Positions 8,764-17,774 are shown, counted from the first letter of the stretch. The stretch: 64,000 bases of DNA from JBBDMC01 sp963775235 (GCA_963775235.1 CAVZHY010000005.1:124001-188000), one strand, 5' to 3'. Numbers and translations: made by a program. Notes: generated by a model from the sequence alone, not told the origin.

Positions 8764-9951
8764 TCAATTCGTCCCTTCGGCCGCAGGTTGCTCGTCAGGC
8801 CGGAGAATGCCGCTGATCCGGCCGAACAACGCCTCACCCAGCGCGACGACGCGTTCGGGGGGATGCACTTGCGCGCCAACGAGCACCAACACTATCGAAA
8901 GCAATACCGCGCCCAGGGGCGCCGCATACATCAAGATGATCAGGGCAGGGTTCGTCGCGGCGAACGTGGGAAGGAACAGGCCAAGGGCACCCATGGCCAA
9001 AACGATAACCGTCAACAGGGCAACGCTGGCCGCACGGCTTTGGCGCGGCAAATCGGCCTGACCGATGAACAGCAAGGGCAACAACGCGAAGGCCAGGCTG
9101 TAGAGCGGCATTGACAGCCGGCTGTGCAACTCTGTTCGAAACGCTTCGGGAAATTGCCGAAAATAAGAGTCGTTCGGGTCGGGATTGAGCAAATAGACGG
9201 TTGAGCGTTCACGCGGCGGCACGGTCTTCGCAGTTCCACCGCTCGACAGGCTCGTAAGATCGAACGCATAGGAACTGAACTCGATCATCGAAATTGACTG
9301 GTCGATCTTGCTGCGCTGCTGAATGACTCCATCGGACATGACAAGGAAAACGCCGAGCGGATTGTCGAGAATCGCACCCTTACTCGCCAGATAGGTCATT
9401 GTCCGCCCGGGATCACGATCGTCGACCACGAATATACCCTGCAGCGTGCCGTCCGGATTGCGGCCGCGCATATGAAACGTCAGGCCATCGCCAAGCGACA
9501 TGAACTGACCGGGATTGATAATCGATGTCAGGATGCCGCCACGCACGCTGGTCAGCAGCAACTCGCCCAAACGTATCGATAACGGGGCGAAATAAAGGGT
9601 CATCGTCCCCACCGCGATCACTGTGATCAGCCCTATGAGAAGAACCGGTTTGAGAATGGCGATCTGGGGCGCGCCGCTGGCGTTGATCACTGCCAGCTCT
9701 AAATCGCCGTTGAGCGAGGTGAGCGTGTAGACGACCGCAATCAAGACGGCGACCGGCAGGACAATCGTAACCAGTACGGGCACCAGAAACAGAGACACGT
9801 GCAGGAAGGTCCACAAACTCTGTCCGTTGTTTGTAACCAGATTGAATTGACGCAGGGCCTGAGCGAGCCAGACCATCATTCCGAGCGCGAGGAAGATCAG
9901 CGCAAGCGCGCTTGCCATGCGACGGAAGATGTAGCGCTCGATCAGCTTCAT
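8764..9951 (-). CDS. lptF: LPS export ABC transporter permease LptF
   Basis: The 395-residue product begins MKLIERYIFRRM, the standard LptF start, with membrane segments following at once. The coupling stretch GDLELAVINASGAPQ is seen around residue 90, then a periplasmic beta-rich domain, then C-terminal membrane helices (LALLPLLFIGQ, VLLSIVLVLVG). It is the first gene of the minus-strand lptF-lptG-lptD-surA-pdxA-rsmA unit. Divergent pepA starts 163 bases away, so both promoters must lie in 9952-10114. Confidence 0.94.
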   Translation of the reverse strand: MKLIERYIFRRMASALALIFLALGMMVWLAQALRQFNLVTNNGQSLWTFLHVSLFLVPVLVTIVLPVAVLIAVVYTLTSLNGDLELAVINASGAPQIAILKPVLLIGLITVIAVGTMTLYFAPLSIRLGELLLTSVRGGILTSIINPGQFMSLGDGLTFHMRGRNPDGTLQGIFVVDDRDPGRTMTYLASKGAILDNPLGVFLVMSDGVIQQRSKIDQSISMIEFSSYAFDLTSLSSGGTAKTVPPRERSTVYLLNPDPNDSYFRQFPEAFRTELHSRLSMPLYSLAFALLPLLFIGQADLPRQSRAASVALLTVIVLAMGALGLFLPTFAATNPALIILMYAAPLGAVLLSIVLVLVGAQVHPPERVVALGEALFGRISGILRPDEQPAAEGTN

Positions 9952-10114
9952 TCCCGCCTCTGAACCTGATGCTCCCCGCGCGTCGGGGGGATTATGATGT
10001 GATCGGCGGTCGGCGCAACACCCCGTGGCGCCTAAACCGTGATACTGGCTGCGGCCCACCGGTCTGCTATCGTGGACTGTGTCAACCTATCATCCATCTC
10101 AATCTGGACCATTC

Positions 10115-11609
10115 ATGACCGATTTCGCCAATATCACCTTCGCCGCGCCCCGTCGAAAGCCGGCCGGTACGCTCGTCGTCCTCGTTGGTGAAGGCCTGAT
10201 GCTTGGGCCGCAGGCCCGGGCCCTGGCACTCGACGATCTCTGGCGGCGTGCGGCTTCGGCGGCGGATTTCAAGGGCAAGATTCGGACAAGCCTTGAATTG
10301 CTGGCTCCGGCAGGAACTGAACTCGATCGCCTGGTCCTTCTGGGAACTGGAGACCCGTCCAAGATCAACGAGGACGATTGGCCGACGCTCGGTGGGATCG
10401 CCGTGGCGGCCATCGGAAAGGCGAAGGCCGCGACCGTGCTGTTCGAGCGCCCCGACGGTCGGCGGGCAACCCGGGCCGCAGCCGCCGATTTCGCGCTCGG
10501 CATGAAGTTGCGCGCGTATCGCTTCGACAAATACCGACAGAACAAAAACGACGACGCCACGTCGCCTAAGGCTCCTGCCGAGATCACCATCGTGACAACC
10601 GATACGCCCGCGGCACGCCTGGCCTGGGCCGCACGGGCTGCCGCTGCCGACGGAACTCTTTTGGCCCGTGACCTCGTCAATGAGCCGGCCAATGTGCTGG
10701 GGCCGGCGGAATTCGCCGACCGGGTCAAATCGCTGACAAAGCTCGGAGTCAAGGTCGAGATCCGCGGCGAACCGGAGATAAGGAAGCTTGGGATGCGCGC
10801 GCTGCTGGGCGTCGCCCAGGGCTCGGCTCGGCCCCCACGTCTGGTCGTGATGCGATGGAACGGCGGTCAGGCCAAGGATCAGCCGATCGCGTTCGTCGGC
10901 AAGGGCGTTGTATTCGACACGGGGGGGATTTCCATCAAGCCGGCCGGCGGGATGGAGGATATGAAGGGGGACATGGCCGGTGCGGCCGCGGTCACCGGCC
11001 TGTTGCACACGCTGGCGGCTCGCAAGGCGAAGGTCAACGCCATCGGGGTGATCGGGATCGTTGAGAATATGCCGAGCGGTACCGCCCAACGCCCCGGCGA
11101 TATCGTGACTGCAATGACGGGTCGCACCATCGAGATCATCAATACCGACGCCGAGGGCCGTCTGGTGCTCGCCGACGTCCTTGCCTATACGGAGGACCGC
11201 TTCAAACCAAAGTTCATGATCGATCTCGCCACGCTCACGGGCGCCATCATTGTTGCCCTCGGCCATCACCACGCTGGCATGTTCTCGACCGACGATGCCC
11301 TCGCCGGTGCGCTGAGCGCCGCGGGCGAGGCAACCGGCGAGCGAGTATGGCGAATGCCGCTTGCCAAGCCATACGACAAGCAAATCGAACTCCAAGTTCG
11401 CCGACGTGAAGAACACCGGCGGCCGCGATGCCGGCGCCATCACCGCGGCTCAGTTTCTGAGGCGGTTCGTCAAGGATACGCCCTGGGTTCACCTCGACGT
11501 CGCCGGCACCGCGATCGGCTCGCCGCAGACGGACGTAAACCGATCCTGGGCATCGGGGTGGGGTGTACGCCTCCTCGACCGCCTGGTCGCGGACAAATAC
11601 GAGCGATGA
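10115..11609 (+). CDS. pepA: Leucyl aminopeptidase (M17), frameshifted
   Basis: M17 aminopeptidases are cytosolic hexameric di-metal enzymes that remove N-terminal residues from peptides. The metal-binding core KGVVFDTGGISIKPAGGM and the signature NTDAEGRLVLADV are present. Near 11387-11391 the frame changes: before it PLAKPYDKQIE, after it the family sequence continues one base out of phase as SKFADVKNTGGRDAGAITAA, through WVHLDVAGTA, to a stop at 11609. One extra base explains this. The start MTDFANITF was chosen over an upstream GTG. The stop overlaps the holC start as ATGA. Confidence 0.9.
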
Positions 11610-12064
11610 CGGAGGTGCTGTTCTACCACCTCCAGCGTCAGCCGCTGGAGCGGGTGCTACCTGAACTGTTGGAAAAATGCCTGCAACGTCAGTGGCGTAC
11701 GGTCGTCGAGGTCGGCTCCGACGAGCGCTGCGCGGCGCTGGACGCGCACCTGTGGACGTATAGGCAGGAAGGATTTTTGCCGCATGGGACGGCGAAGGAC
11801 GGGCACGCGGGCGAGCAGCCGATCTGGCTGACGACGGGCGACGACAACCCCAACCAGGCGACCGTGCGCTTCCTCACCGACGGCGCCGAAATGGCGGATT
11901 TCCGCGGGTATGAACGTGTGATCGTCGTGTTCGACGGCAATGATAACGAAGCGGTTGAAAAGGCACGCAAATCCTGGACGGCCGCGAAGGCCGCCGGCCA
12001 CGCGGCGACCTACTGGCAGCAGAACGAGCGCGGCGGCTGGGAGAAGAAAGCCCAATCCGCGTAA
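11606..12064 (+). CDS. holC: DNA polymerase III subunit chi
   Basis: The 152-residue protein begins MTEVLFYHLQRQPLERVLPE, matching the HolC family, with QPIWLT and RVIVVFDGND further on. Chi links the clamp loader to single-strand binding protein at the replication fork. In the sequence as given it is in frame with the N-terminal part of the shifted pepA, which makes a false 661-codon chimera. The ATGA overlap with the true pepA stop shows it is a separate translationally coupled gene. pepA-holC is a standard pair in alphaproteobacteria. Confidence 0.94.
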   Translation: MTEVLFYHLQRQPLERVLPELLEKCLQRQWRTVVEVGSDERCAALDAHLWTYRQEGFLPHGTAKDGHAGEQPIWLTTGDDNPNQATVRFLTDGAEMADFRGYERVIVVFDGNDNEAVEKARKSWTAAKAAGHAATYWQQNERGGWEKKAQSA

Positions 12065-12068
12065 CGGG

Positions 12069-14000
12069 TTAGCTGGCCTCCGCCAACTCCAGCTCGGCGC
12101 TCGTGGCAAGCCACAGTTCCTCGGCCTCGGCGAGCGCCCGGACAGCGTCCGAACGGGCCTTGGCGAGGGTGGCGGCAGCGGCCGGGTCGCGGTCGTAAAG
12201 ACCGGAATCGGAAAGCCTTACGTCAAGTTCCTGTATCTCTTTGCGAAGCTTGTTCATCAACGCCTCGCTGGCCTTTATCTTTTGACGAATGTGAGCGGTC
12301 TCCGCCCGCCGGGCGGCGGCGTCACGACGGCGGGCCCGGCCCGTATTGCTGGGTTTTTTTTGCCTGTTGGGATCCCCGTTGCGCGCGGTGTCCGCCCCGT
12401 TGCGTTGTGCTGCTGGAGACTGCGGGCCGCCGATCCCATCGCGGTCGAGGACGGCGCGGCGATAATCCTCCATGTCGCCCTCCCACGGCTGCACTGTCCC
12501 CCCGGCGACGACCCACAGACGGTCGGCGGAAGTCTCGACCAGGTGCCGGTCGTGGCTGATGAGGATGACGGCGCCGGAGTACTCGGCAAGCGCGACGACG
12601 AGGGCCTCGCGCGCGTCGATGTCGAGATGGTTCGTCGGCTCATCGAGGATCATGAGGTTGGGGCCGGCGAAGGTGGCGAGGCCGAGCAGTAGCCGCGCCT
12701 TCTCTCCGCCGGAGAGGTCGCCGGCCGGTGTGTTCATGCGCATGAGCGGGAAGCCGAAGCCGCCGGCGCGCGACCGCACCACTGCCTCGGCGGCATCCGG
12801 CATCAGAGCGCGGACATGATCGTAAGCCGACTTAGTAGCATCGAGTTCGTCGATCTGGTGCTGGGCGAAATAGGCGACGGACAGGCGGTCGAAGCGGTGG
12901 AGCCGGCCGCTCTGAGGCGCCACCCGGCCGGCGATGAGCTTGGCCAGCGTCGACTTGCCGTTGCCGTTGGCGCCGAGAAGGGCGATGCGATCGTCGTCGT
13001 CGATGCGCAAGGTAAGCCGGCTAAGGACCGGGTGGCCGGGGGCATAGCCGACCGCGACGTCTTCCATGGTGACGAGCGGCGGAGCGGCGGGCCTCGCCGG
13101 CTCGGGAAAGCGGAAGGGGACGATGCTCTCATCGGTAATCGCGGCGATCGGCTCCAGCTTCGCCAGCATCTTGACCCGCGACTGGGCCTGGCGCGCCTTC
13201 GACGCCTTGTAACGGAAGCGGTCGACGAACGCCTGCAGGTGGCGGCGCTGGTCCGCCTGCTTCTTGCGCAGCTTCGCCTGCAAGGCCTGCGCCTCGCGGC
13301 GCTGGCGATCGAAGGAATCGTAGCCGCCGCGGTAGAGTGCGAGCTTGCCGCGGTCGAGGTGGACGATGAGGTCGAGCCGGTTGAGAAGGTCGCGGTCGTG
13401 GCTGATGACGAGGACAGTGTGCGGATAGCGCGCCAGAAAGCTCTCCAGCCACACGACGCCCTCCAGGTCGAGGTAGTTGGTGGGCTCGTCGAGGAGCAGG
13501 AGGTCGGGCGCGGCGAAAAGGGCGGCGGCGAGCGCGACGCGCATGCGCCAGCCGCCGGAGAGGGCGGAGGCCGGACCGCGCTTGGCGGCGGCGTCGAACC
13601 CGAGGCCGGCGAGAATCGCCGCCGCGCGCGCCTCCGCCGAATGGGCGTCGATGTCGGCAAGCCGGGTGTGGACCTCGGCGATGCGATGGGCGTCCGTCGC
13701 GTGCTCGGCCTCTGCGAGGAGGGCGGCGCGCTCCGTGTCGGCGGCGAGCACGATGTCGATCAGCGGCTCCTCGCCGGAGGGCGCCTCCTGCGCGACCTGA
13801 CCGACGCGGGCATTCCGCGGCAGCGACACCGCGCCTGTCTCCGGCGTGAGCGCGCCGGCGATCAGGTGGAAGAGCGTGGTCTTGCCGGCGCCGTTGCGGC
13901 CGACCAGCCCGGCCTTGGCATCGGCCGGCAGCGCGACCGTGGCGTGGTCGATCAGGACCCGGTCGCCGATGCGGTAGGTAAGGTCATTGATGTGCAGCAT
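12069..14000 (-). CDS. ABC-F family ATP-binding cassette protein (YheS/Uup-like)
   Basis: The 643-residue soluble protein has two nucleotide-binding domains and no membrane segments. Domain 1 shows GRNGAGKTT, LSGGWRMRV and LLLLDEPTNYLD; domain 2 shows GANGNGKST, LSGGEKARL and MILDEPTNHLD. The linker between them is rich in basic and Gln residues (LQAKLRKKQADQRRHLQ), as expected for the tRNA-interacting PtIM of ABC-F proteins. The C-terminus (~530-643) is a charged coiled coil. ABC-F proteins act on ribosomes or in DNA-linked processes; which subfamily applies is uncertain. It converges on holC with a 4-base gap. Confidence 0.93.
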   Translation of the reverse strand: MLHINDLTYRIGDRVLIDHATVALPADAKAGLVGRNGAGKTTLFHLIAGALTPETGAVSLPRNARVGQVAQEAPSGEEPLIDIVLAADTERAALLAEAEHATDAHRIAEVHTRLADIDAHSAEARAAAILAGLGFDAAAKRGPASALSGGWRMRVALAAALFAAPDLLLLDEPTNYLDLEGVVWLESFLARYPHTVLVISHDRDLLNRLDLIVHLDRGKLALYRGGYDSFDRQRREAQALQAKLRKKQADQRRHLQAFVDRFRYKASKARQAQSRVKMLAKLEPIAAITDESIVPFRFPEPARPAAPPLVTMEDVAVGYAPGHPVLSRLTLRIDDDDRIALLGANGNGKSTLAKLIAGRVAPQSGRLHRFDRLSVAYFAQHQIDELDATKSAYDHVRALMPDAAEAVVRSRAGGFGFPLMRMNTPAGDLSGGEKARLLLGLATFAGPNLMILDEPTNHLDIDAREALVVALAEYSGAVILISHDRHLVETSADRLWVVAGGTVQPWEGDMEDYRRAVLDRDGIGGPQSPAAQRNGADTARNGDPNRQKKPSNTGRARRRDAAARRAETAHIRQKIKASEALMNKLRKEIQELDVRLSDSGLYDRDPAAAATLAKARSDAVRALAEAEELWLATSAELELAEAS

Positions 14001-14414
14001 GGCGGCGGTCTTGTGCCGCGAAGGGAAGGGCGGGGCAAGGGGAGGGGGGACAGCCGTAGTTCAGATAAAGCCTTGCCAGATTCGAGATTTACTCTGACGA
14101 GAAACGAGTTCTATGACCATCGACGGGTTCCGCCGGCTTGCCCGGCCCGCGTCCACCGCGATGTAAACGGCGTCGCTTCAGCGGCAGAGAAAAGCAATTG
14201 ATCACGCCTCCAATCTCAATATTGAAATCACTATGGTCGCGCGGGCCAGAGGGCCGCTGGGGTATCATTGCGATCAAGGAGCTCTTTCTAACGCCCGAGC
14301 CAAACTTTGATCCCAACTATTTCAAATTCCAAAGTGATGTGCAGCTTCTGACGTCCACACCCAGCAAAAACATCCACGAGATGTTGGCTTCATTTGGCAC
14401 GACAGATTTTCTTA

Positions 14415-14430
14415 GAGCGTGTTTGAGAAG
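14415..14430. repeat. Left terminal inverted repeat of the IS
   Basis: This 16-base end is the perfect complement of 15302-15317. The three bases before it are TTA, repeated just outside the right end. Confidence 0.92.
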
Positions 14431-14441
14431 TGGTGATTGCG

Positions 14442-15238
14442 TCACGGCCATCGTCTGATGAGTGTCGCGGTGGCGGCTATGGTGATGAGAGTTTCGGCGA
14501 CAGTGGTGAGCTGCTCGTAGTCGCGGACGAAGCGGCGGTTCTTGACGATCCAGGCGAAGGTCCGCTCGACCACCCAGCGGCGGCGCAGCACCTCGAAGCC
14601 CTTGGTGGCCGGATCGCGTTTGACGATCTCGACGACGATGTGCGCCTTATCCTTGGCCCAGCGCACCAGCCGACCGGCGTAGCCGCCATCGGCAAAGGCG
14701 CGTTCAACGAAAGGGTATCGCGCGCGTGAGGCTTTGAGCACCGCCTTGCCGCCATCGCGATCCTGGATGCCCGCCGAGTGCACGCGGACAATGAGGAGCC
14801 GACCGTCGGTGTCGGTCATGATATGGCGCTTGCGGCCGTTGATCTTCTTGCCCGCGTCGTAGCCCTTCGATCCCCTTTTTGATCGGCCGTCTTCACCGAT
14901 TGGCTGTCGAGAATGGCCGCGCTCGGGCTGGCCTCGCGACCCACCCGTTCGCGGTCAGCCATGACCAGAGCGTGATGCACGCGATCCCAGACGCCCTCGC
15001 GCTGCCACCGGCGCAGGTAATAATAGACCGTCTGCCAGGGTGGAAAATCGTGCGGCAGAAGCCGCCAGGCCATGCCGGCCCGCAGGAAATACAGGATCGC
15101 GTTGACCAAGGTCCGCGTCCGCGCCTTGCGCGGGCGACCCCCCGGTTCAGCCTCCGGGATCAACGGCGCGATCAACGCCCACTGCCCATCCGTCAGGTCG
15201 GTCGCGTAGTGGCGTCGACCCCGCTTCCTGCGTGCCAT
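14442..15238 (-). CDS. IS5-family transposase made from two overlapping frames by -1 frameshifting
   Basis: The upstream frame (15238-14816, 140 codons) begins MARRKRGRRHYATDLTDGQW and holds the first catalytic Asp in ILDSQSVKT. The downstream frame supplies KGYDAGKKINGRKRH, the second Asp in ADGGYAG, and the Glu in RRWVVERTFAW, giving a complete DDE set. The frames meet at a run read on the minus strand as CAAAAAGGGG (A run at 14876-14880), an A-AAA-G slippery site of the kind used by IS427-type elements. The fused protein is expected to be about 265 residues. It is complete, so transposition may still be possible. Confidence 0.92.
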
Positions 15239-15301
15239 CGTGTCGGTCTCCGAATCAAACCGACACCCGATGAATCACGCCACAGTCACTCTGGGAATCT
15301 C

Positions 15302-15317
15302 CTTCTCAAACACGCTC
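15302..15317. repeat. Right terminal inverted repeat of the IS
   Basis: This is the perfect inverted match to 14415-14430, followed by the second TTA of the target duplication at 15318-15320. Confidence 0.92.
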
Positions 15318-16238
15318 TTATGAAGCAGAGCATTCTTCCGGTCATTACGTGGCGAGAAGGAGATGAGACTTTTCGCTGCCTGGGTACGGCGTCGGTTGTC
15401 AGTTGTTCCGGGTATGTGATGACCGCCGCCCACGTGCTAATGGACCCGTTTGACAGCGGCTACGGTGCGGTTCGGCGGGCCAATGGTTTGCAACTTACTG
15501 ACGATCTCAACCTCGGGGTCATCATCCCCACCAGCCCTGCCTATGGGGCGCGTGGACTCCGAATCTTTCCCTTCGAGAAGTTCTGGGTGTGGGGCAATTG
15601 GAAGGAGAGTCCTCTGGTCGTTGAGAAAGACCAATTCGAACTTCTGACGGATGTCGCAATTTGTAAGATCGCCAACATGCCAAACGGGGCGGCACATCAG
15701 CCCCTAAGCCTATCCTTGAATCCATTTGTTCCTGGCGAAGACGCTTATTCGGTCGGTTATTCGCAGATGAAGGATGTTCAGTTACAATACAATGAGGGGA
15801 GCCTGATTATCAAAGATTTTGAAATGGATCTTTATGTTTCAACTGGAGAAGTCATAAGCGTCTTCGAAGATAATCACCAACATAAAAGTGTTTCAACGCC
15901 AGGCCCCTGTTTCGATTTCCAAAGCAAAAATTCCTGGTAAAATGAGTGGGGCGCCGATCTTTGGGGCGAAGGGCGCAGTTGTCCGAGGCGTGGTCAGCCG
16001 GAGCTTTTCAGGGGAGCCGCACGCGTATGGGGCCATGCTGGGTCCTGCCATGCACCTGCCCCTTGATGAACCCCAAATCATCGGTAGAACGCTTCGGACC
16101 CTGATGGAGTTCAGGAAACGAGGGGATTGCCGGAGTGTACGGCGCGGGCCTTTGAGGATTTTGTGGCGGCTGTCCTTCCGTGTCGCCCATCCAGAAGCTC
16201 GTAGGAGGCAGACAAACGCCCACGCGGGTCACAGAGTG

Positions 16239-16454
16239 TCAGTGGTGCCGAATTGCGCTCGGCGCTACGTAGAAAAGCTCCTCGCGCGAGCGACCGACCA
16301 TCGGCGCTTCACTGAGCATGTCGCAGACCCGATCGATCGAACGAAGCTGCTCGTCAGCCACACGCGCGGACGCTTCGCGGGCGAGATACGCCCAAATCTC
16401 GATGAGGTCCTGTTCTGCTTCCGGCGACCAGACGACCCGCCTAGGTCTTGCCAT
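16239..16454 (-). pseudogene. ParE/RelE-type toxin, C-terminally truncated
   Basis: The 71-residue frame begins MARPRRVVWSPEAEQDLIEIW, typical of ParE toxins (which poison gyrase) or their RelE relatives, and continues to APMVGRSREEL. Family members usually run to about 95-100 residues and end in a strand with a conserved RYVVFY-like segment; here the frame ends at once after FYVAPSAIRHH. The missing end lies against the degraded peptidase gene, which suggests a deletion junction. The start overlaps the antitoxin stop by 14 bases. Activity is doubtful. Confidence 0.75.
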
Positions 16455-16659
16455 GACGCTGGCGGGCCCGCGAGATCACATCCTCGATGTCGAGTTCCTT
16501 GCCCCGACCTTCGTCAAGTGAGCGCGCCGCCGAAGCGAGATCGTGCCGAAGCGCGCGAAGCTTGCCGATATGGGTCAGCAACTCGTGGCCGATCTTGTCC
16601 TGATCGGCCTCCGGCAGCCGCTCCGCGGCAGCAATGGCATCTTTGAGTGCTTTCGTCAT
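16441..16659 (-). CDS. Antitoxin of a ParDE/RelBE-like pair
   Basis: The 72-residue protein (MTKALKDAIAAAERLPEADQ…) is highly charged and mostly helical by composition, and lies immediately upstream of a ParE-like toxin with a 14-base overlap, the normal antitoxin-first order. The family is a small type II antitoxin; the closest subfamily cannot be set by eye. It is intact while its toxin seems truncated. Confidence 0.75.
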   Translation of the reverse strand: MTKALKDAIAAAERLPEADQDKIGHELLTHIGKLRALRHDLASAARSLDEGRGKELDIEDVISRARQRHGKT

Positions 16660-16749
16660 GGCGAAACGTTAGCAGCTTTCCATTAGCCGGTCACGGCGCG
16701 AAGCTCCCACCACCAGGGGAGAGGGGTGTAACAGCCAGCACCTGCTGCG

Positions 16750-16866
16750 GTCATCCTCCGCCCCCGATCCGGTCGGGGGCGGGCTCCAGCGGATGATCGT
16801 CCGCTGCGATAAGTCGTTGGGCGATTGGCTTGCCCGGCCGATCCTCCGGTCAAGCCGGAGGATGAC
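16750..16866. repeat. Composite palindromic element
   Basis: The outer arms GTCATCCTCCG (16750-16760) and CGGAGGATGAC (16856-16866) are exact inverted copies. Inside are two further hairpins: 16758-16767 with 16773-16782 (10-bp stem, 5-base loop), and 16841-16849 with 16855-16863 (9-bp stem, 5-base loop). The nested form suggests a REP/BIME-like element. Confidence 0.8.
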
Positions 16867-16944
16867 AGGGAAGGAGGGCGGGCGCGTAGCCCGCATGCAG
16901 CGGAGCGAAATGCGGGAGCGCCATAGCCGTGCGGGCAGACCGTT

Positions 16945-16973
16945 CCCGGATTGCGCTCCGCTCCATCCGGGCT
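16945..16973. repeat. 29-base dispersed repeat, copy 1
   Basis: It reads CCCGGATTGCGCT…CCATCCGGGCT and differs by one base from the copy at 17881-17909. Its ends (CCCGGAT / ATCCGGG) can pair, so it is itself a hairpin unit. Confidence 0.8.
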
Positions 16974-17161
16974 ACGGGCTGCGTCAGCGTGATCCACGAT
17001 GCCGATGACGGCGGGCCCACCTCGCCCCTTGTCGGAGAGGTCGATTTGCCCTGGCGAGCCGGAGGCGGGGTCAGGCAAACCGGGTGAGGGGGCTTCTCTG
17101 TCGGTGAGCGTCGCCCGCCCCCTCACCCTTCGCGCCTAACCTCGCTTCGCTCGGGCAAGGC

Positions 17162-17237
17162 GCGAAGCCCTCTCCCACGAGGGGAGAGGAGGTGCTCGTT
17201 CTGGGAGGGCGCGAGGCCCTGTGCCGCGAGGGAGAGG
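17162..17237. repeat. 76-base direct repeat, copy upstream of the DUF559 gene
   Basis: This block is identical by eye to 17798-17873. A weaker match extends roughly 45 bases further upstream of each copy (CCCCTCACCCTTCGC…). The copies stand 636 bases apart and bracket the DUF559 gene. Confidence 0.85.
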
Positions 17238-17390
17238 AGGTTTGCGTCTATGTCGGTGCTTCGCAATCGCCGGCAGCGCCGCGCGCAGGTTCGCGATGTC
17301 GATGACGACGGGCCACCTCGCCCCTTGTGGGAGAGGTCGGTTTGCCCCAGCTTGGCGGAGACAAGCTGGTTGGCAAACCGGGTGAGGGGG

Positions 17391-17774
17391 ATGCGGCAGC
17401 GCGTACAGGTTCGTTTGCGGGGCTTCGCGCGCGCAATGCGCGTCGAGGCGACCGACGCCGAGGGCCGCATGTGGGCGCGGCTGCGCGACGGCAGGCTCGA
17501 CGGATTGAAATTTCGCCGGCAGGTGCCCATCGGAAATGCCATCGTTGACTTCATCTGCTACGAGCGCCGCCTGATCGTTGAGGTCGACGGCGGCCAGCAC
17601 GGCGACACCGCTGATGCGGGCCGTGATGCCGTGCTGCAGAGGCGCGGATTCATTGTGCTGCGATTCTGGAACCACGACGTTCTGAAGAACACTGACGAGG
17701 TGCTGGATGTATCCAGAAGGCGGCGAGGAAAGCGCCGGTTGGTCCGCCGTGACCCCCTCACCCTTCGCCTCTAG
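17391..17774 (+). CDS. DUF559 endonuclease-like protein (Vsr-like fold)
   Basis: The 127-residue product shows the DUF559 core: LRDGRLDGLKFRRQVPIG, then IVDFICYERRLIVEVDGGQH with the Asp/Glu/Asp expected of the restriction-like nuclease fold, and RGFIVLRFWNHDVL. Proteins of this family are related to very-short-patch-repair endonucleases; substrates are generally unknown. The ATG at 17391 was chosen because sequence before it is repeat DNA. The C-terminal part runs into repeat-derived sequence (RRRRGKRRLVRRDPLT), so the original end may have been replaced. The gene lies between two 76-base direct repeats. Confidence 0.8.
   Translation: MRQRVQVRLRGFARAMRVEATDAEGRMWARLRDGRLDGLKFRRQVPIGNAIVDFICYERRLIVEVDGGQHGDTADAGRDAVLQRRGFIVLRFWNHDVLKNTDEVLDVSRRRRGKRRLVRRDPLTLRL

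Larger units (their letters stand above)
14415..15317 (-). mobile_element. IS5-family insertion sequence, IS427-like group, 903 bp
   Basis: Both ends carry the same 16-base inverted repeat beginning GAGCGTGTTTGAG, at 14415-14430 and 15302-15317. TTA flanks it on each side (14412-14414 and 15318-15320), a three-base TNA target duplication as expected for IS427-group elements. Inside are two overlapping transposase frames on the minus strand. The duplication is intact and the transposase frames are whole, so the insertion looks recent. It interrupts the peptidase gene. Confidence 0.93.
14198..16155 (-). other. Strand note for the accessory island around the broken peptidase gene
   Basis: This entry only marks that no independent minus-strand gene other than the IS transposase was recognised between 14198 and 16155. 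Open frames on this strand outside the transposase are shadows of the plus-strand peptidase pseudogene. Confidence 0.5.
14198..16155 (+). pseudogene. Trypsin-like serine peptidase gene, broken by an IS and two frameshifts
   Basis: Removing the insertion sequence and one TTA copy joins the two halves exactly in frame (…GTTDFL then MKQSILPV…). The restored product has about 75 N-terminal residues of no recognised domain and then a chymotrypsin-fold peptidase: TAAHVL (His), LTDVAICKI (Asp) and KMSGAPIFG (Ser). A one-base shift near 15922-15926 separates the Asp and Ser parts. A second near 16109-16112 separates GRTLRTLME from the natural ending SGNEGIAGVYGAGL and its stop. The start is uncertain (TTG at 14198, or 14138). 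Base composition is lower in GC than the neighbours, which suggests acquired DNA. It is not expected to make active enzyme. Confidence 0.82.
16660..17390. repeat. Intergenic repeat nest
   Basis: This 730-base gap between the antitoxin and the DUF559 gene holds no convincing gene. It is packed with short palindromes and repeats: a composite inverted repeat at 16750-16866, a 29-base unit at 16945-16973, GGGGAGAGG/CCTCTCCCC-type blocks at 16710-16725, 17025-17100 and 17150-17240, and a hairpin-forming block at 17308-17395 with AGCTTG...CAAGCT arms. Such blocks are typical of REP-like elements in GC-rich alphaproteobacteria. Open frames here are by-products of the repeats. Confidence 0.8.

Noticed and set aside
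10079..12064. Single 661-residue PepA-HolC protein
   Set aside because: The true PepA C-terminus lies one base out of frame and ends at 11609, overlapping the holC start.
12816..14201. 461-codon plus-strand frame opposite the ABC-F gene
   Set aside because: Complement of a strongly conserved ATPase; its sequence is Val/Glu/Gly-rich low-complexity shadow.
14198..16155. Minus-strand entry listed over the peptidase pseudogene
   Set aside because: It carries no gene of its own; it only records that other minus-strand frames there were judged to be shadows.
16660..17390. CRISPR-like array in the repeat nest
   Set aside because: Repeats are few, unequal, irregularly spaced and palindromic; there are no spacers of constant length and no cas genes.
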